Below, piece after piece: positions 7,623-15,666 of a stretch of 64,000 nt of DNA (within the stretch, counting starts at the first letter, position 1; each line of letters begins with the position of its first letter). The notes below the pieces were generated by a model, which searched no databases, had not been told where the DNA came from, and was given only the letters and a program-made list of their open reading frames with translations. The stretch covers positions 1 to 64,000 of the forward strand of contig QCHM01000007.1 of assembly GCA_003279615.1 (NCBI GenBank), given 5' to 3'. This DNA is from Prochlorococcus sp. AG-402-B19 (GTDB taxonomy: Bacteria > Cyanobacteriota > Cyanobacteriia > PCC-6307 > Cyanobiaceae). Both the position numbers and the translations under genes were made by a program.

Positions 7623-8471
7623 ATGAGTACTCAAAAAAGAAGTGACGATCTAGAACTAGTCAGGAAAAACCTTGAATTAATTATTAGTTCGAACAATTAC
7701 CAATTAGCCCATGAAGATAGAGAGTTACTCAATAGTGATGAAATGAGAGGAGTGCGAATGCTTCTAGAAATTAATAAACCAGAAAAAATCCTAGAAGAAC
7801 AAAATATTTTATCAACAATAATCGTCTTTGGAGGTGCAAATTTATCTGATAAAAGCTCTTTAGAGAACAGACTTAAACTAGCTAAGAACTCTCTCACCAA
7901 AGATCCGAGTTCATCTAATTTACAGAGAGAAATAACACGTCTAAAGAATTTACAATCGATATCTCATTTCTACGATTCGGCCAGAGAATTCGCAAAGATT
8001 GTCTCCAGACAAAATCAAAAAGAAAACTGCAATTCACATGTAATTGTCACTGGTGGCGGCCCAGGGATTATGGAGGCTGCCAATCGAGGCGCTTTTGATG
8101 CCGATTGTAAATCCATAGGTTTAAATATAAGTCTCCCAAACGAACAACATCCAAATTCATATATCACGCCTGGACTTTGCTTTAAATTTAATTATTTCGC
8201 CTTACGAAAATTTCATTTTGTAATGAGATCAGTTGCAGCAGTTTTTTTTCCAGGTGGATTTGGAACATTGGATGAACTATTTGAATTACTGACTCTTCGT
8301 CAAACAGGAATGAAAAATCAAATTCCAATTATTCTTTTTGGTCGAGATTATTGGTCGAAAGTAATCAATTTTCAATTCCTTTCCGATCACGGACTTATCT
8401 CAGATGAGCATATGAGTCTCTTTCAATACGCCGATAGTGCTTCAGAAGCATGGGACATTATCAAACAATAG
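7623..8471 (+). CDS. LOG family protein (cytokinin-nucleotide phosphoribohydrolase-like)
   Basis: Rossmann-fold enzyme that in characterised members hydrolyses nucleoside 5-prime monophosphates to base and ribose phosphate; older databases name it lysine decarboxylase. Key motifs are VTGGGPGIMEAANRGA (about 142-157) and PGGFGTLDELFE (about 210-221), the PGGxGTxxE catalytic signature. Length 282 aa is longer than plant LOG (about 220) because of an N-terminal helical extension, as in many bacterial members. ATG 7623 is preferred to TTG 7620 because AAGGAGG at 7607-7613 is well spaced. Substrate not determined. Confidence 0.88.
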   Translation: MSTQKRSDDLELVRKNLELIISSNNYQLAHEDRELLNSDEMRGVRMLLEINKPEKILEEQNILSTIIVFGGANLSDKSSLENRLKLAKNSLTKDPSSSNLQREITRLKNLQSISHFYDSAREFAKIVSRQNQKENCNSHVIVTGGGPGIMEAANRGAFDADCKSIGLNISLPNEQHPNSYITPGLCFKFNYFALRKFHFVMRSVAAVFFPGGFGTLDELFELLTLRQTGMKNQIPIILFGRDYWSKVINFQFLSDHGLISDEHMSLFQYADSASEAWDIIKQ

Positions 8472-8486
8472 ACGTAAAATCAGATA

Positions 8487-8768
8487 ATGGATTGGAAAAC
8501 ATCACTAGATTGGTATTGTTCAGGCAACATTCTCGAGAAAGAGGATCTTGAGCTTTTAGAAGAGCATTATCAACAGGTAATCAATGAAATCGATACAAAT
8601 ATCTCCCCTGAACTAGCTCCAAAACATATTTGTAATCAAACAAATATTCCAGAGGGAAGTTCTTGGTTTAAAGCAGTAGCAGTTGTACTTGATAGATTAA
8701 ATCCTGTTAAAACTGGTAAGCCAAGAAGTTTAATCGTTGATCAATTAAGAAGAAAGCAAAGCAGTTAA
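8487..8768 (+). CDS. KHIC/GSSW small-protein family member, 93 aa
   Basis: One of four paralogues in the window (8487, 11828, 20683, 41028). Shared features are an N-terminal helical region, then PKHICNQTNIPEGSSWFKAV and VLDRLNP. The conserved Cys, Ser-Ser-Trp and LD suggest a compact helical fold. It starts 15 bases after the LOG gene and may be cotranscribed. Its last 24 bases overlap the MAPEG gene on the opposite strand. Confidence 0.7.
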   Translation: MDWKTSLDWYCSGNILEKEDLELLEEHYQQVINEIDTNISPELAPKHICNQTNIPEGSSWFKAVAVVLDRLNPVKTGKPRSLIVDQLRRKQSS

Positions 8769-9155
8769 ACCCTCTTTATATAAAAGTGTTGAACATAAAA
8801 GACCCGATGCCCAACATAGTCCTCTAGCTGGAGGAATATCACCAACATAAGCACCGATATAAATAAACCTCACGAATGGGTGAACCCACGCTGCTATCAC
8901 AGCCACCGGAGAGACAACACCCGCAGTCAAACATAGTAAACATGCAGGAGCGTGAAGAGTTATGCTCTCCCAGCAATTTTGATGACACCAAACAGCTCTT
9001 TTACCAAAGTCGGGGAGCTTATCAAACAAAGCCCTTGGAGCACTCATATTCTCGGCTGAATATCCAGCTTTGACTCGGCCATAAGTTAGTGGCCCAATTG
9101 AAAGCAAAACAACAACAGCAGAAAGACAAAGGCTCCAAGCAAAAGCTGTTTCCAT
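8745..9155 (-). CDS. MAPEG family membrane protein
   Basis: 136 aa, four hydrophobic helices, typical of MAPEG (eicosanoid/glutathione metabolism related) proteins of bacteria. The motifs APRALFDKLP, RAVWCHQNCWESITLHAP and PFVRFIYIGAYVGDIPPARG match the prokaryotic family; the RxxxxHxNxxES helix is the best marker. Substrate is unknown in bacteria. The start gives a full first helix. The 3-prime end converges on the 8487 gene with a 24-base overlap. Confidence 0.85.
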   Translation of the reverse strand: METAFAWSLCLSAVVVLLSIGPLTYGRVKAGYSAENMSAPRALFDKLPDFGKRAVWCHQNCWESITLHAPACLLCLTAGVVSPVAVIAAWVHPFVRFIYIGAYVGDIPPARGLCWASGLLCSTLLYKEGLTALLSS

Positions 9156-9364
9156 GGAATAAAAAAAGATATTTCGAGCTTAAATGAGGCAGAGTCAAAA
9201 TGAGAATTAAAGGTTGGGCTTAACTTGATAAGCCCAAAAATTAATACAAATAAAGTTTTCAAAGAGAAGATAAAAACACAATATTTAGTTCATAAACTTG
9301 TTATCCTCTAGGAGTCATAAGAGTTCTGCTCGACTAAACCTTCCATTATTAAAGTAATCCAACC

Positions 9365-9529
9365 ATGGACTGGGATTCTGCAAAACAACATTGCAACGAG
9401 AGAAACTGGCAATGGTCATTGGAATTAATCAATCAGGCTCAAAAGGAGATGGAAGAGTTAGAAACGAAACTAAAAAAATGTGAGGATCAACAGAAAGCTA
9501 ATCGTTTATATAACGCCTGTAATTACTAA
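9365..9529 (+). CDS. Small coiled-coil protein, 54 aa
   Basis: Starts MDWDSAKQHCNERNWQWSLE and continues into a charged heptad-like helix ending in LYNACNY. Stop and next start overlap (TAATG at 9527-9531), so it is coupled to the 9529 membrane gene. Unknown function. Confidence 0.65.
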   Translation: MDWDSAKQHCNERNWQWSLELINQAQKEMEELETKLKKCEDQQKANRLYNACNY

Positions 9530-9735
9530 TGGAAGAAATGAGCGCAACAATAGTTCCATTGGGTTCACTTGCACTTATATTTGCTGTGATTACAATCCTT
9601 GTCTTCCTTAGGAAAGCAAGTATCGCAAGACAAGTTGATGAATCTATAAAAAATAGAATGGAAGCAAAAAGAAATGAAAAGACCGAATCTCTTGAAGAAC
9701 AAAAAAAACGCTTAGAAAATTTGCTTAGAAAATAA
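9529..9735 (+). CDS. Single-helix membrane protein with coiled-coil tail, 68 aa
   Basis: One N-terminal membrane helix (LGSLALIFAVITILVFL) and a long charged coiled coil ending LEEQKKRLENLLRK. The end resembles the 20462 protein (VKQDLENLFRS). Coupled by a one-base overlap to the 9365 gene. It may anchor a soluble partner at the membrane; this is inference. Confidence 0.65.
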   Translation: MEEMSATIVPLGSLALIFAVITILVFLRKASIARQVDESIKNRMEAKRNEKTESLEEQKKRLENLLRK

Positions 9736-9747
9736 AAAGATACTTAC

Positions 9748-10008
9748 TTACAAATTATCGTCGCTTATTTTGCCAATTCTTTTGATCGGATTAGACCCAT
9801 CTCTGTGATTTGCTGGATCAAATGGAAAATTTGTATCTGGTCCTAAAAGATCATCAATATTTTTTGAATCCATTGAACTTTGATCATTTTCAATATCAAC
9901 ATCCGTTGTCATTAACACCGGCTGTGCTTGAACTGACGGTAAGCAAACAATAATTACTAAAAATAGGGAAAGTAATAATCCAAACCAAGTTTTTATAACA
10001 CTTTTCAT
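9748..10008 (-). CDS. Secreted protein with FPF motif, 86 aa
   Basis: Signal peptide (LLLSLFLVIIVCLPSVQAQ) followed by an acidic mature region with NIDDLLGPDTNFPFDPAN, related in pattern to the 6368 protein (MEDIFGDEQVFPFPPG). Lumenal or periplasmic location is likely. Convergent with the 9529 gene. Confidence 0.65.
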   Translation of the reverse strand: MKSVIKTWFGLLLSLFLVIIVCLPSVQAQPVLMTTDVDIENDQSSMDSKNIDDLLGPDTNFPFDPANHRDGSNPIKRIGKISDDNL

Positions 10009-10070
10009 TGAGAAGTAAAAGATTAACTATTTGCTCAAGGAAAGTATATTTCCTTATGTCCAATCAACTA

Positions 10071-10232
10071 CTAGTCGTCAAAAATAAGACATGCAGGTGA
10101 GGAAGGATTTAAAGCACACTCTCTCTCCCAGTACGAAGCTATCGCTGTCATTCCTCTTTTGACTAACTCGTGCTTTCTACCTATGTCACCCATATGCTCT
10201 CTGGGGACGCTAAATGAAGTTTGAAGTTTCAT
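10071..10232 (-). CDS. CP12-like mini-protein, 53 aa
   Basis: The C terminus YWERECALNPSSPACLIFDD reproduces the CP12 C-terminal loop (ExxCxxNPxxxxCxxYDD) with exactly eight residues between the two cysteines, as in CP12. In CP12 this loop binds GAPDH, and the disulfide gates Calvin-cycle shut-down. The N-terminal loop and linker of full CP12 are absent. Paralogues at 27137 and 50264. A redox-switched binding peptide is a reasonable inference; partner unknown. Confidence 0.7.
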   Translation of the reverse strand: MKLQTSFSVPREHMGDIGRKHELVKRGMTAIASYWERECALNPSSPACLIFDD

Positions 10233-10425
10233 AGTTTTTCTCTTCAATTAATCTCGGTATAAACCATCAAGAAGGCCTAAGGCAAGTGAATTTATCCTCA
10301 TCTTTCTCTTAAATTATTTTAGAGTCATCTTTTAAAATATTTTTAATCTGGAAAATCAATTTTTAACATCTGATGAGCTGTTTAAACAAAGTAAAGTCAA
10401 CTCAAGCAATTAAGGGTTATAACAA

Positions 10426-10560
10426 GTGACTTCAACAATAATTTCAATAATGACATTAGGCATGGCTATTACAGGAATTTCATTTTGGTGGGTCAGAACA
10501 ACCCTCAAAGAAGGAAACAAGGCACTTAAAGAAAGCCAAAAAGAGAATCTAGGCAATTAA
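10426..10560 (+). CDS. Small membrane protein with FWW(V/I)RxT motif, 44 aa
   Basis: GTG start; one helix ending GISFWWVRTTLKEGNK and a charged tail. The motif FWWVRTTLK is shared with the 20462 protein (FWWIRMTIK), making the two paralogues and supporting both as genes. Confidence 0.65.
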   Translation: MTSTIISIMTLGMAITGISFWWVRTTLKEGNKALKESQKENLGN

Positions 10561-10688
10561 CACTTTATAGATTTAGGTAAAAAGCAATGCTTTGAGAAAA
10601 ATCTTTTGAATATTTAGTAAAAAAGAACCTCAACTTAAATAGTGGAGGTTCAAAGAAACACATTCTTCAGACCAACTAACAGTTACTT

Positions 10689-10949
10689 CTAATTAAGGGC
10701 AGCCTTAACCTTTGTGGGAGACAAAGCCTTAAGTTCCTCTTTGATCTCATTTTGACGTTCATCAAGAACTTTAATACGAGCTTGATAGCTCTCTTCTAGT
10801 CTTTTTCTAGAATCCTCGATGTTGTCGAGTTCCTCTTGACGTTGATTACGCTTAAGCTCTTCAAACTGGCTATCAGAAACCACATAAACAGTTCTGGTAG
10901 GCGCAATTAAAGAATCGGAGAAAAAAGTATCGAAGAGTGAAGTGTACAT
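10689..10949 (-). CDS. Coiled-coil protein, 86 aa
   Basis: N terminus MYTSLFDTFFSDSLIAPTRT and YVVSDSQFEELKR, then a long charged helix with heptads (about residues 30-76). The N-terminal hydrophobic residues could act as a membrane or protein anchor. Family not recognised; a highly ordered composition supports it as a real gene. Confidence 0.7.
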   Translation of the reverse strand: MYTSLFDTFFSDSLIAPTRTVYVVSDSQFEELKRNQRQEELDNIEDSRKRLEESYQARIKVLDERQNEIKEELKALSPTKVKAALN

Positions 10950-11125
10950 AACTTTTTATTAGGAGTACACAACTACTATGTCCTAAATTAATTTAGTAAG
11001 GGATGAGGCATACCGTAGAATTTGATTCGGTAAATACAACTCACTTCGGTTGCTACTACAGAAAAGTAAGGCATACCGACCTCTAACCTTTTTTTTAAAC
11101 CTCTCTTGAAAGAGACAACAAAATA

Positions 11126-11284
11126 ATGGCTACATATTCTCTCTTACTTGGAATCCTCGTGATAATCATTTCATGGAAATTCTACAATGACTGGGCCTCT
11201 GGTCTGGCAGGATTTATTTATGTAGGTGTCTTATTTTGGAGTATCAAATTATTTGTTCAACTCATTAAAACTTTATTTGCATAA
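11126..11284 (+). CDS. Two-helix membrane peptide, 52 aa
   Basis: Starts MATYSLLLGILVIIISWKFY, then NDWASG and a second hydrophobic segment (IYVGVLFWSIKLFVQLI). Clean start and stop. Upstream lies a pair of AGGCATACCG repeats (about 11006 and 11071) that could be regulatory. Function unknown. Confidence 0.55.
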   Translation: MATYSLLLGILVIIISWKFYNDWASGLAGFIYVGVLFWSIKLFVQLIKTLFA

Positions 11285-11304
11285 AAATGATGTCTCCATT
11301 GAAA

Positions 11305-11460
11305 TCAAATAAAACTACTAAAACCATGTTTTAAACCCCAAAAAATAGTCACCAAAATTGCTGACAAAGGTAGTGCAATGGCAAGTGTGATATTGATTGT
11401 TCTAAAAATCTTCCCAACTCCATTACTCGTATCTTTAGAAGGATCTACGATAAGTGGCAT
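11305..11460 (-). CDS. Single-helix membrane protein, 51 aa
   Basis: Reads MPLIVDPSKDTSNGVGKIFR and then a helix (INITLAIALPLSAILVTIFW). The polar N terminus with MPLIVDPSxD resembles small thylakoid proteins of this clade, but I cannot name it. Convergent with the 11126 gene. Confidence 0.6.
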   Translation of the reverse strand: MPLIVDPSKDTSNGVGKIFRTINITLAIALPLSAILVTIFWGLKHGFSSFI

Positions 11461-11539
11461 AGCGCATACGTATTTTTTTTATTTATAGGCGCAATTCCCC
11501 TTCAATTGGTTAGATTGTCGTAATTATCGGGACAGTCTC

Positions 11540-11755
11540 ATGTATTTATTAGGTCTTGGACTATTAGTTTTAAGCACCTGGTATCTGATAAAGCTATACA
11601 CAAATTTCAATAACGATCCGATAGCAAAGAGAGAAATCGACAATGCATGGCAAGAAGCAAAGAAAGAGGCAAAAGGTAAAAATCCTTTTGCTCCAGGAAG
11701 AATTAAAGAGGCTCTCAATGCATATAAAGCTGATATGAATAAGGAAAAAGCCTAA
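11540..11755 (+). CDS. Single-helix membrane protein, 71 aa
   Basis: N-terminal helix (YLLGLGLLVLSTWYLIKLY) followed by a charged amphipathic tail that includes KGKNPFAPGRIKEALNAYK. The plus-strand reading is preferred to the overlapping minus frame because of its charge pattern. Unknown family. Confidence 0.65.
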   Translation: MYLLGLGLLVLSTWYLIKLYTNFNNDPIAKREIDNAWQEAKKEAKGKNPFAPGRIKEALNAYKADMNKEKA

Positions 11756-11827
11756 AAGATAGAAAAATCCAAAGAGATCATAATTTTTACTAGAACGTGT
11801 TTAAATTAAACTTTTGTTGATTTCGTA

Positions 11828-12124
11828 GTGACGCCCTCATCAGTTTTAATGGATTTTGTAGACAGAAAGACATTGAATAACGAACAACTAGAATATCTCG
11901 AACAAGTTTTAAAAGCATCTATTCAGAAATTGAAATTCACTGGCTTAGAACCTGTTATCTCTAATAACAAAATATGTGATGCAGCTCTCATTTCCCAAGG
12001 GTCCTATGAAATAAGTTGTATTGCGTCCATACTTGATAGGCTTCAGCCAACAGATAAAACAATGGAGCGCAAAAAAAAGGTATTCAACGCTCTATGCAAT
12101 GCAGGCTTAATAGTTACTGATTAA
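11828..12124 (+). CDS. KHIC/GSSW family member, divergent, 98 aa
   Basis: Paralogue of 8487 and 20683. The shared segment reads NKICDAALISQGSYEISCIA and ILDRLQP, so the Ser-Ser-Trp of the others is changed to Ser-Tyr-Glu while Cys and LDRLxP remain. Start is GTG 11828 or the internal ATG at 11849. Function unknown. Confidence 0.6.
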   Translation: MTPSSVLMDFVDRKTLNNEQLEYLEQVLKASIQKLKFTGLEPVISNNKICDAALISQGSYEISCIASILDRLQPTDKTMERKKKVFNALCNAGLIVTD

Positions 12125-12184
12125 AGAAAGAAACCTACCTGAGCAAACAGATACAAACAAATATTGACAAGATATCAACAAAAA

Positions 12185-12232
12185 TACCAGTGAGAGGCAT
12201 TGAACCTCTCATGCCGCCTGACGGTCTGGGTA
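12185..12232 (-). terminator. Three-way-junction RNA structure after histone-like gene
   Basis: Begins five bases after the stop codon of the gene at 12237. Outer stem 12185-12190 with 12226-12232 (one bulge), hairpin 12191-12197/12205-12211 with a 7-base loop, and mini-hairpin 12214-12216/12222-12224. On the minus strand it is followed by a T run, so termination is likely. The same architecture, with paired base changes, follows the paralogue at 23144. The loop TTCAATG resembles a tRNA T-loop. Confidence 0.65.
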
Positions 12233-12236
12233 AGCT

Positions 12237-12755
12237 TTATTTAGCAGCTTCAGGTGCTTTTCTGGCTTTGCGTGCACGTCTAGCAGGTCTACCAGCACTT
12301 GGCTTAACTACTGCAGAAACCTCAGCTTTGGCTTTGACTGCAGCCTTTTTAGCTACAGGCTTTTTAGCTACTGCTTTCTTTGCTGTTGCCTTTTTAGCAA
12401 CTGTTTTTTTTGCGACAGCTTTTTTTGCTGTGGTTTTTTTTGCTGTAGCAGCTTTTGGAGCAGCTCCTTTACGTGTGCGATGAGAAAGAATTAAAGCCCA
12501 TTCATCAGCGCTAATATTTGCTGGCTTATTTCCATGAACCTCAGAAACTTTAGCTGCTTTTTCGATATCTTTAATTAGGTTTTTCCAAGAAGCTGCGTAA
12601 CGTTTATCAGACTGAGATTTAGCACCGCTTTCAACAAGGGTTTCAACAACTTGAGAAGCAGTAACCTTCTTACGACGTCTGTTAAAGATCTCCTTTTGCA
12701 AGGTAGCAATCAAGGCATCACCTTTAGCACTAACTTTGATGGATAACTGAGACAT
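12237..12755 (-). CDS. Ribbon-helix-helix-like protein with histone-like Lys/Ala tail
   Basis: 172 aa. Residues 1-95 form a folded domain starting MSQLSIKVSAKGDALIATLQ and containing KKVTASQVVETLVESGAK, compatible with a ribbon-helix-helix DNA-binding fold. Residues 96-150 are AKKxxAKK repeats like eukaryotic H1 or bacterial AlgP/Hc2 tails, and the end SAGRPARRARKARKA contains an AT-hook-like GRP core. A nucleoid-associated or sequence-specific DNA-binding role is inferred. The paralogue at 23144 is nearly identical in the first 95 residues and differs in the tail. A shared upstream block lies at 12779-12800. Confidence 0.75.
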   Translation of the reverse strand: MSQLSIKVSAKGDALIATLQKEIFNRRRKKVTASQVVETLVESGAKSQSDKRYAASWKNLIKDIEKAAKVSEVHGNKPANISADEWALILSHRTRKGAAPKAATAKKTTAKKAVAKKTVAKKATAKKAVAKKPVAKKAAVKAKAEVSAVVKPSAGRPARRARKARKAPEAAK

Positions 12756-12778
12756 AACTCAATAATTACTTTCTTAAT

Positions 12779-12800
12779 ACATCTATCACATATAGGGTAT
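12779..12800 (-). promoter_or_regulatory. Conserved upstream block of histone-like gene
   Basis: 22-base block matching 23756-23777 upstream of the paralogue at 18 of 22 positions. It sits 24 bases before the start codon and contains TAGATGT on the coding strand, which could serve as a minus 10 region, preceded by ATACCC. Conservation of spacing supports a promoter or operator. Confidence 0.5.
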
Positions 12801-13031
12801 TAAATTCAATAGTCAATGGTTAATCGACTACTAAATTTTCATATATCTATCAATATCAATTAAAGTGACACCTTCAAATAATTCGATCTTGACTATAAAG
12901 CCATATCATGTGGGCGAGAGAAAAGCCAAAAATTAATACAAAAACAATGCTAGTCAATAAAGCTAATAGACCTCATATGCTGATCAAAGATGCATGGGAA
13001 CTCTAATAAGCAGATTGATCTATTCAAAGTG

Positions 13032-13396
13032 TCAGGCTACCTCTGGACACCAACCAATCTCTTTCTCTCGTTGCCGTATCCAAAGAAGACAACGTGAAAT
13101 TCAATGGTCTCCATGAGGAATAAGACGACGATGAACATGACACGAAAGAATTGTTCTGCAATGCTTGTCGCTGGAATAATTGAAATGTTGACATGTCATA
13201 CAAACGCAAGCTGAACATGTTGTTCGGAGAATCCGTTTCTCAAGGAATTGCCACTCTTTTTCTTTACCGAAGATCTGATCGGAGCAAGTTTCTTTGGGCT
13301 GAGTCGTAGACATTGACCAATTCCAATAGGTTGGGCTACGGCAGATACCCATTCTTCAGCATTAAAGACAGCATATGGGGAAGCAGATAAAGTCAT
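13032..13396 (-). pseudogene. Decayed Cys/His-rich (zinc-ribbon-like) gene
   Basis: The frame entering at 13352 encodes TCSACVCMTCQHFNYSSD, CRTILSCHVHRRLIPHGDH, then TGA at 13101-13103, and continues in frame with SRCLLWIRQREREIGW ending at TGA 13032-13034. The Cys/His spacing looks like a small zinc-binding protein of marine cyanobacteria. A one-base change such as TTA to TGA would explain the stop. The start region is uncertain: another frame from ATG 13394-13396 gives a plausible N terminus, hinting at a frameshift too. Base composition is richer in G+C than nearby. Confidence 0.5.
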
Positions 13397-13595
13397 TCAC
13401 CTTTTAGCAGTACACATGTACTAGCAAGAATCAATAGGTAATGTCAAGTCATATATTTCAAAACATCTAATATATGTCGCCTGCAATACCAAAAATCGAA
13501 CGAACAAAATGCTCAAACACGATGAATATTTCAAGGATATAAAGGCTAATTAAAAATAATTAAGCGGATAGCTCCACACAACTCAAGAAAACAAT

Positions 13596-13620
13596 AAAAA
13601 AGCCCTCATCTCATGAGGGC
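13596..13620 (-). terminator. Rho-independent terminator, minus strand
   Basis: Stem GCCCTCAT/ATGAGGGC (13602-13609 with 13613-13620) and a run of six T on the minus strand (13596-13601). No protein gene lies directly upstream on that strand, so a small RNA transcribed leftwards from about 13.7-14.0 kb is possible. Confidence 0.7.
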
Positions 13621-13638
13621 AAAATAAACTGCTGAAGG

Positions 13639-13798
13639 ATCCCCATCACCCAGCTTTTCAAAAATAATAATCAAATCAATCAGATTAGGCAACATAAAAG
13701 CGCCATATCTTTTATCTCAGGCTTAAATGAACACCATCTGTAGGGGGGGGTTGATTTATATTGGAAATAGGGTTAGAAATAGTATCCCCATCACCCAG
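13639..13798. repeat. 15-base direct repeat in 0.7-kb gene-free region
   Basis: ATCCCCATCACCCAG occurs at 13639-13653 and 13784-13798. Between them is a run of eight G at 13743-13750. The copies lie in a stretch (13397-14109) with two terminators and no convincing protein gene, a layout expected for small RNA genes. No other feature was seen there. Confidence 0.55.
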
Positions 13799-13831
13799 AC
13801 CCGTAGGACACCATACCTAGGGTCTTTTTTA
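13797..13831 (+). terminator. Rho-independent terminator, plus strand
   Basis: AGACCC and TAGG pair with CCTA and GGGTCT (13797-13807 with 13816-13825, one bulged G) followed by six T. The upstream plus strand carries the direct repeat and no protein gene, so the terminated transcript is likely a non-coding RNA. Confidence 0.7.
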
Positions 13832-14109
13832 TTGGAAAACCTTTTATAGAGGGATTTCGTCAATATTAATCATATAGGAGCTGTGGAAAACTTTTGTTAT
13901 TTGAATGAATTTGCGAGCCATATAAATATGTCCTTACCTAAATCTTCTAAAAAGTAGCTTATAAAGGTTTAAAAACGATTAATTGAAAAATCCTTCTCAA
14001 TTAAGTAAAAAGGTTCTAAATCTTTTAATTGATAGGAAAAAGACAATTGCACTAAAGAAATTAAATCTATCGAATAAATCCAGTTGAAATCTTTATGTGA
14101 TTACACAAA

Positions 14110-14970
14110 ATGATTGATCTCAAAAGAAATAGCAAAAAAGAACCAATTGAAGCCACAGGCCTTCGAAGTCGTAAGTCTTCTCTATATAAGCCAAATCAAC
14201 AAGAAGATTTCAAAATTAGTAGAGGTCGTTTCTCAAATTTTCTAACGTGTCAAAGGTGCTTTTATCTCGACAGGGTAAGAGGTCTTGATCCTCCTGGGAC
14301 ACCAGGTTGGACTCTTAATGAAACCACTGACCTATTACTAAAAAAAGAATTTGACGATTGCAGACAAAAGCAGGTTCCACACAGAATATTTGCATCTAAT
14401 GGACTATCTCATGTTGTTCCATTTGATCATCCTGAAATGGATAACTGGAGAAACTCACTTCATCGAGGACTAATGCATCGTTACAAGGGTACCGGAATAA
14501 TTTTGACTGGAGGTGTAGACGATATTTGGCAAGACACTATTACAAGACAACTAATAATTGTGGATTACAAATCACAAGCAAAGAACGGACGAGTTGATAA
14601 GAAAGATTATTTAGAGGATCCTTTTCACGAGGCCTATAAAATTCAAATGGACTTTTATGCTTACTTACTCTCGGGGATGGGTTTTAGTGTTCATCCAATA
14701 TCTTATTTTCTAGTTTGCAATGCAAAAAGGGATGAAAATGAATTTAATAAGACCATGCGTTTTGATGAATATCTTGTTCCCTACAAATGGAGCAATGATT
14801 GGATAGAGACTCGACTAGATGAAATGGTCACACTAATGAATCAATCAGAGATTCCAGAATCAAATCCTTCATGCAAGAACTGCGCCTATGCAGATCAATA
14901 TTCGAAAATACTATTTTCAGGAAATTCAAGTAAAAAAGAAATTACACAAGGAACTTTGCCATTATTTTAA
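14110..14970 (+). CDS. PD-(D/E)XK nuclease, Cas4/RecB-like, with cysteine cluster
   Basis: 286 aa. The nuclease core is visible as GGVDDIW (134-140), IIVDYKSQ (149-156) with the D-x-K catalytic pair, and IQMDFYAYLL (178-187). Cysteines flank the core: LTCQRCFYLDR (C47, C50) and PSCKNCAYAD (C255, C258), the arrangement of Fe-S nucleases such as Cas4 and AddB. Such enzymes resect or trim DNA ends. No cas or addA gene is near, so a general DNA-repair role is inferred. The SRAP gene follows 57 bases later on the same strand. Confidence 0.8.
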   Translation: MIDLKRNSKKEPIEATGLRSRKSSLYKPNQQEDFKISRGRFSNFLTCQRCFYLDRVRGLDPPGTPGWTLNETTDLLLKKEFDDCRQKQVPHRIFASNGLSHVVPFDHPEMDNWRNSLHRGLMHRYKGTGIILTGGVDDIWQDTITRQLIIVDYKSQAKNGRVDKKDYLEDPFHEAYKIQMDFYAYLLSGMGFSVHPISYFLVCNAKRDENEFNKTMRFDEYLVPYKWSNDWIETRLDEMVTLMNQSEIPESNPSCKNCAYADQYSKILFSGNSSKKEITQGTLPLF

Positions 14971-15027
14971 GAACGCTAATAGTTTTAAAAATGATTCTGA
15001 TCAAAAAGCATCTAAAGGATTAATGGG

Positions 15028-15666
15028 ATGTGCGGAAGATATCAGCTATTAACAAAATTTATAAATTTACCAGATCTTTTAAAAAAAGATGTACCAAGAG
15101 GATTGAGTCAAAATTATGAACCACAAATATTAATCAAACCAGGTTCTCCAATTCTTGTTCTTAAGAATGAAGGCAAGACACAAACATCCATAATGCTATG
15201 GGGGTATATATCTGAGTGGAGTAAAGACCCTTTTGACAACACCAGGCCAAAGCCATTTAACGCGAGATCAGAAAATGTTGAAGAGAAGAAACTTTTTCGT
15301 GCAAGCTGGAGGCATAAGAGATGTTTGATACCAGCAAGTGGTTTTCTAGAAAAAGGTCACCTAATAGGTAGAAAAGATTCTCAAACTTTCTGGTTAGGAG
15401 GACTTTGGAATCGATGGATGTCTAAAGAAGGATGTGAACTAGAGAGCTGTTGTGTGCTAACGACCGAACCAAATGATTTAGTCAAACAATTTCATAACCG
15501 TATGCCCGTTATTATTCCAAATGGGCTAGAAGAAGAATGGATCTCTTCAGTTAAAAATGCTCAAGACCTTAAAGCATTAAAACCGCTAATGACTAAATGG
15601 GACCCAGAAGAATGGACAGCCGAGCCAATAAACAAACCTAATGCCGACCAATTATCCTTCCTATAA
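15028..15666 (+). CDS. SRAP domain protein (YedK/HMCES abasic-site protector)
   Basis: 212 aa, family length. SRAP proteins form a covalent thiazolidine link with abasic sites in single-stranded DNA through the N-terminal cysteine left after Met removal. All key residues are seen: MCGRYQ (Cys2), FNARSE (Asn78, Arg80), the Glu in ASGFLEKG (Glu108, with Leu in place of the usual Tyr before it), and HNRMPVII (His156). Lies 57 bases after the nuclease, which also acts on DNA, suggesting an operon. The stop codon is inside the terminator stem. Confidence 0.92.
   Translation: MCGRYQLLTKFINLPDLLKKDVPRGLSQNYEPQILIKPGSPILVLKNEGKTQTSIMLWGYISEWSKDPFDNTRPKPFNARSENVEEKKLFRASWRHKRCLIPASGFLEKGHLIGRKDSQTFWLGGLWNRWMSKEGCELESCCVLTTEPNDLVKQFHNRMPVIIPNGLEEEWISSVKNAQDLKALKPLMTKWDPEEWTAEPINKPNADQLSFL

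Noticed and set aside
12185..12262. A tRNA on the minus strand suggested by a T-arm-like hairpin
   Set aside because: D and anticodon arms cannot be formed, and the required 5-prime part lies in the coding region; kept as a structured terminator instead.
12190..12483. Plus-strand frame rich in Ala, Phe and Val opposite the histone-like gene
   Set aside because: It is the antisense of the AKKxxAKK repeat codons; the minus-strand gene has a paralogue and promoter.
13024..13218. Serine-rich minus frame MFSLRLYDM...
   Set aside because: Low-complexity pattern in a different frame from the Cys/His protein; likely shadow of the pseudogene.
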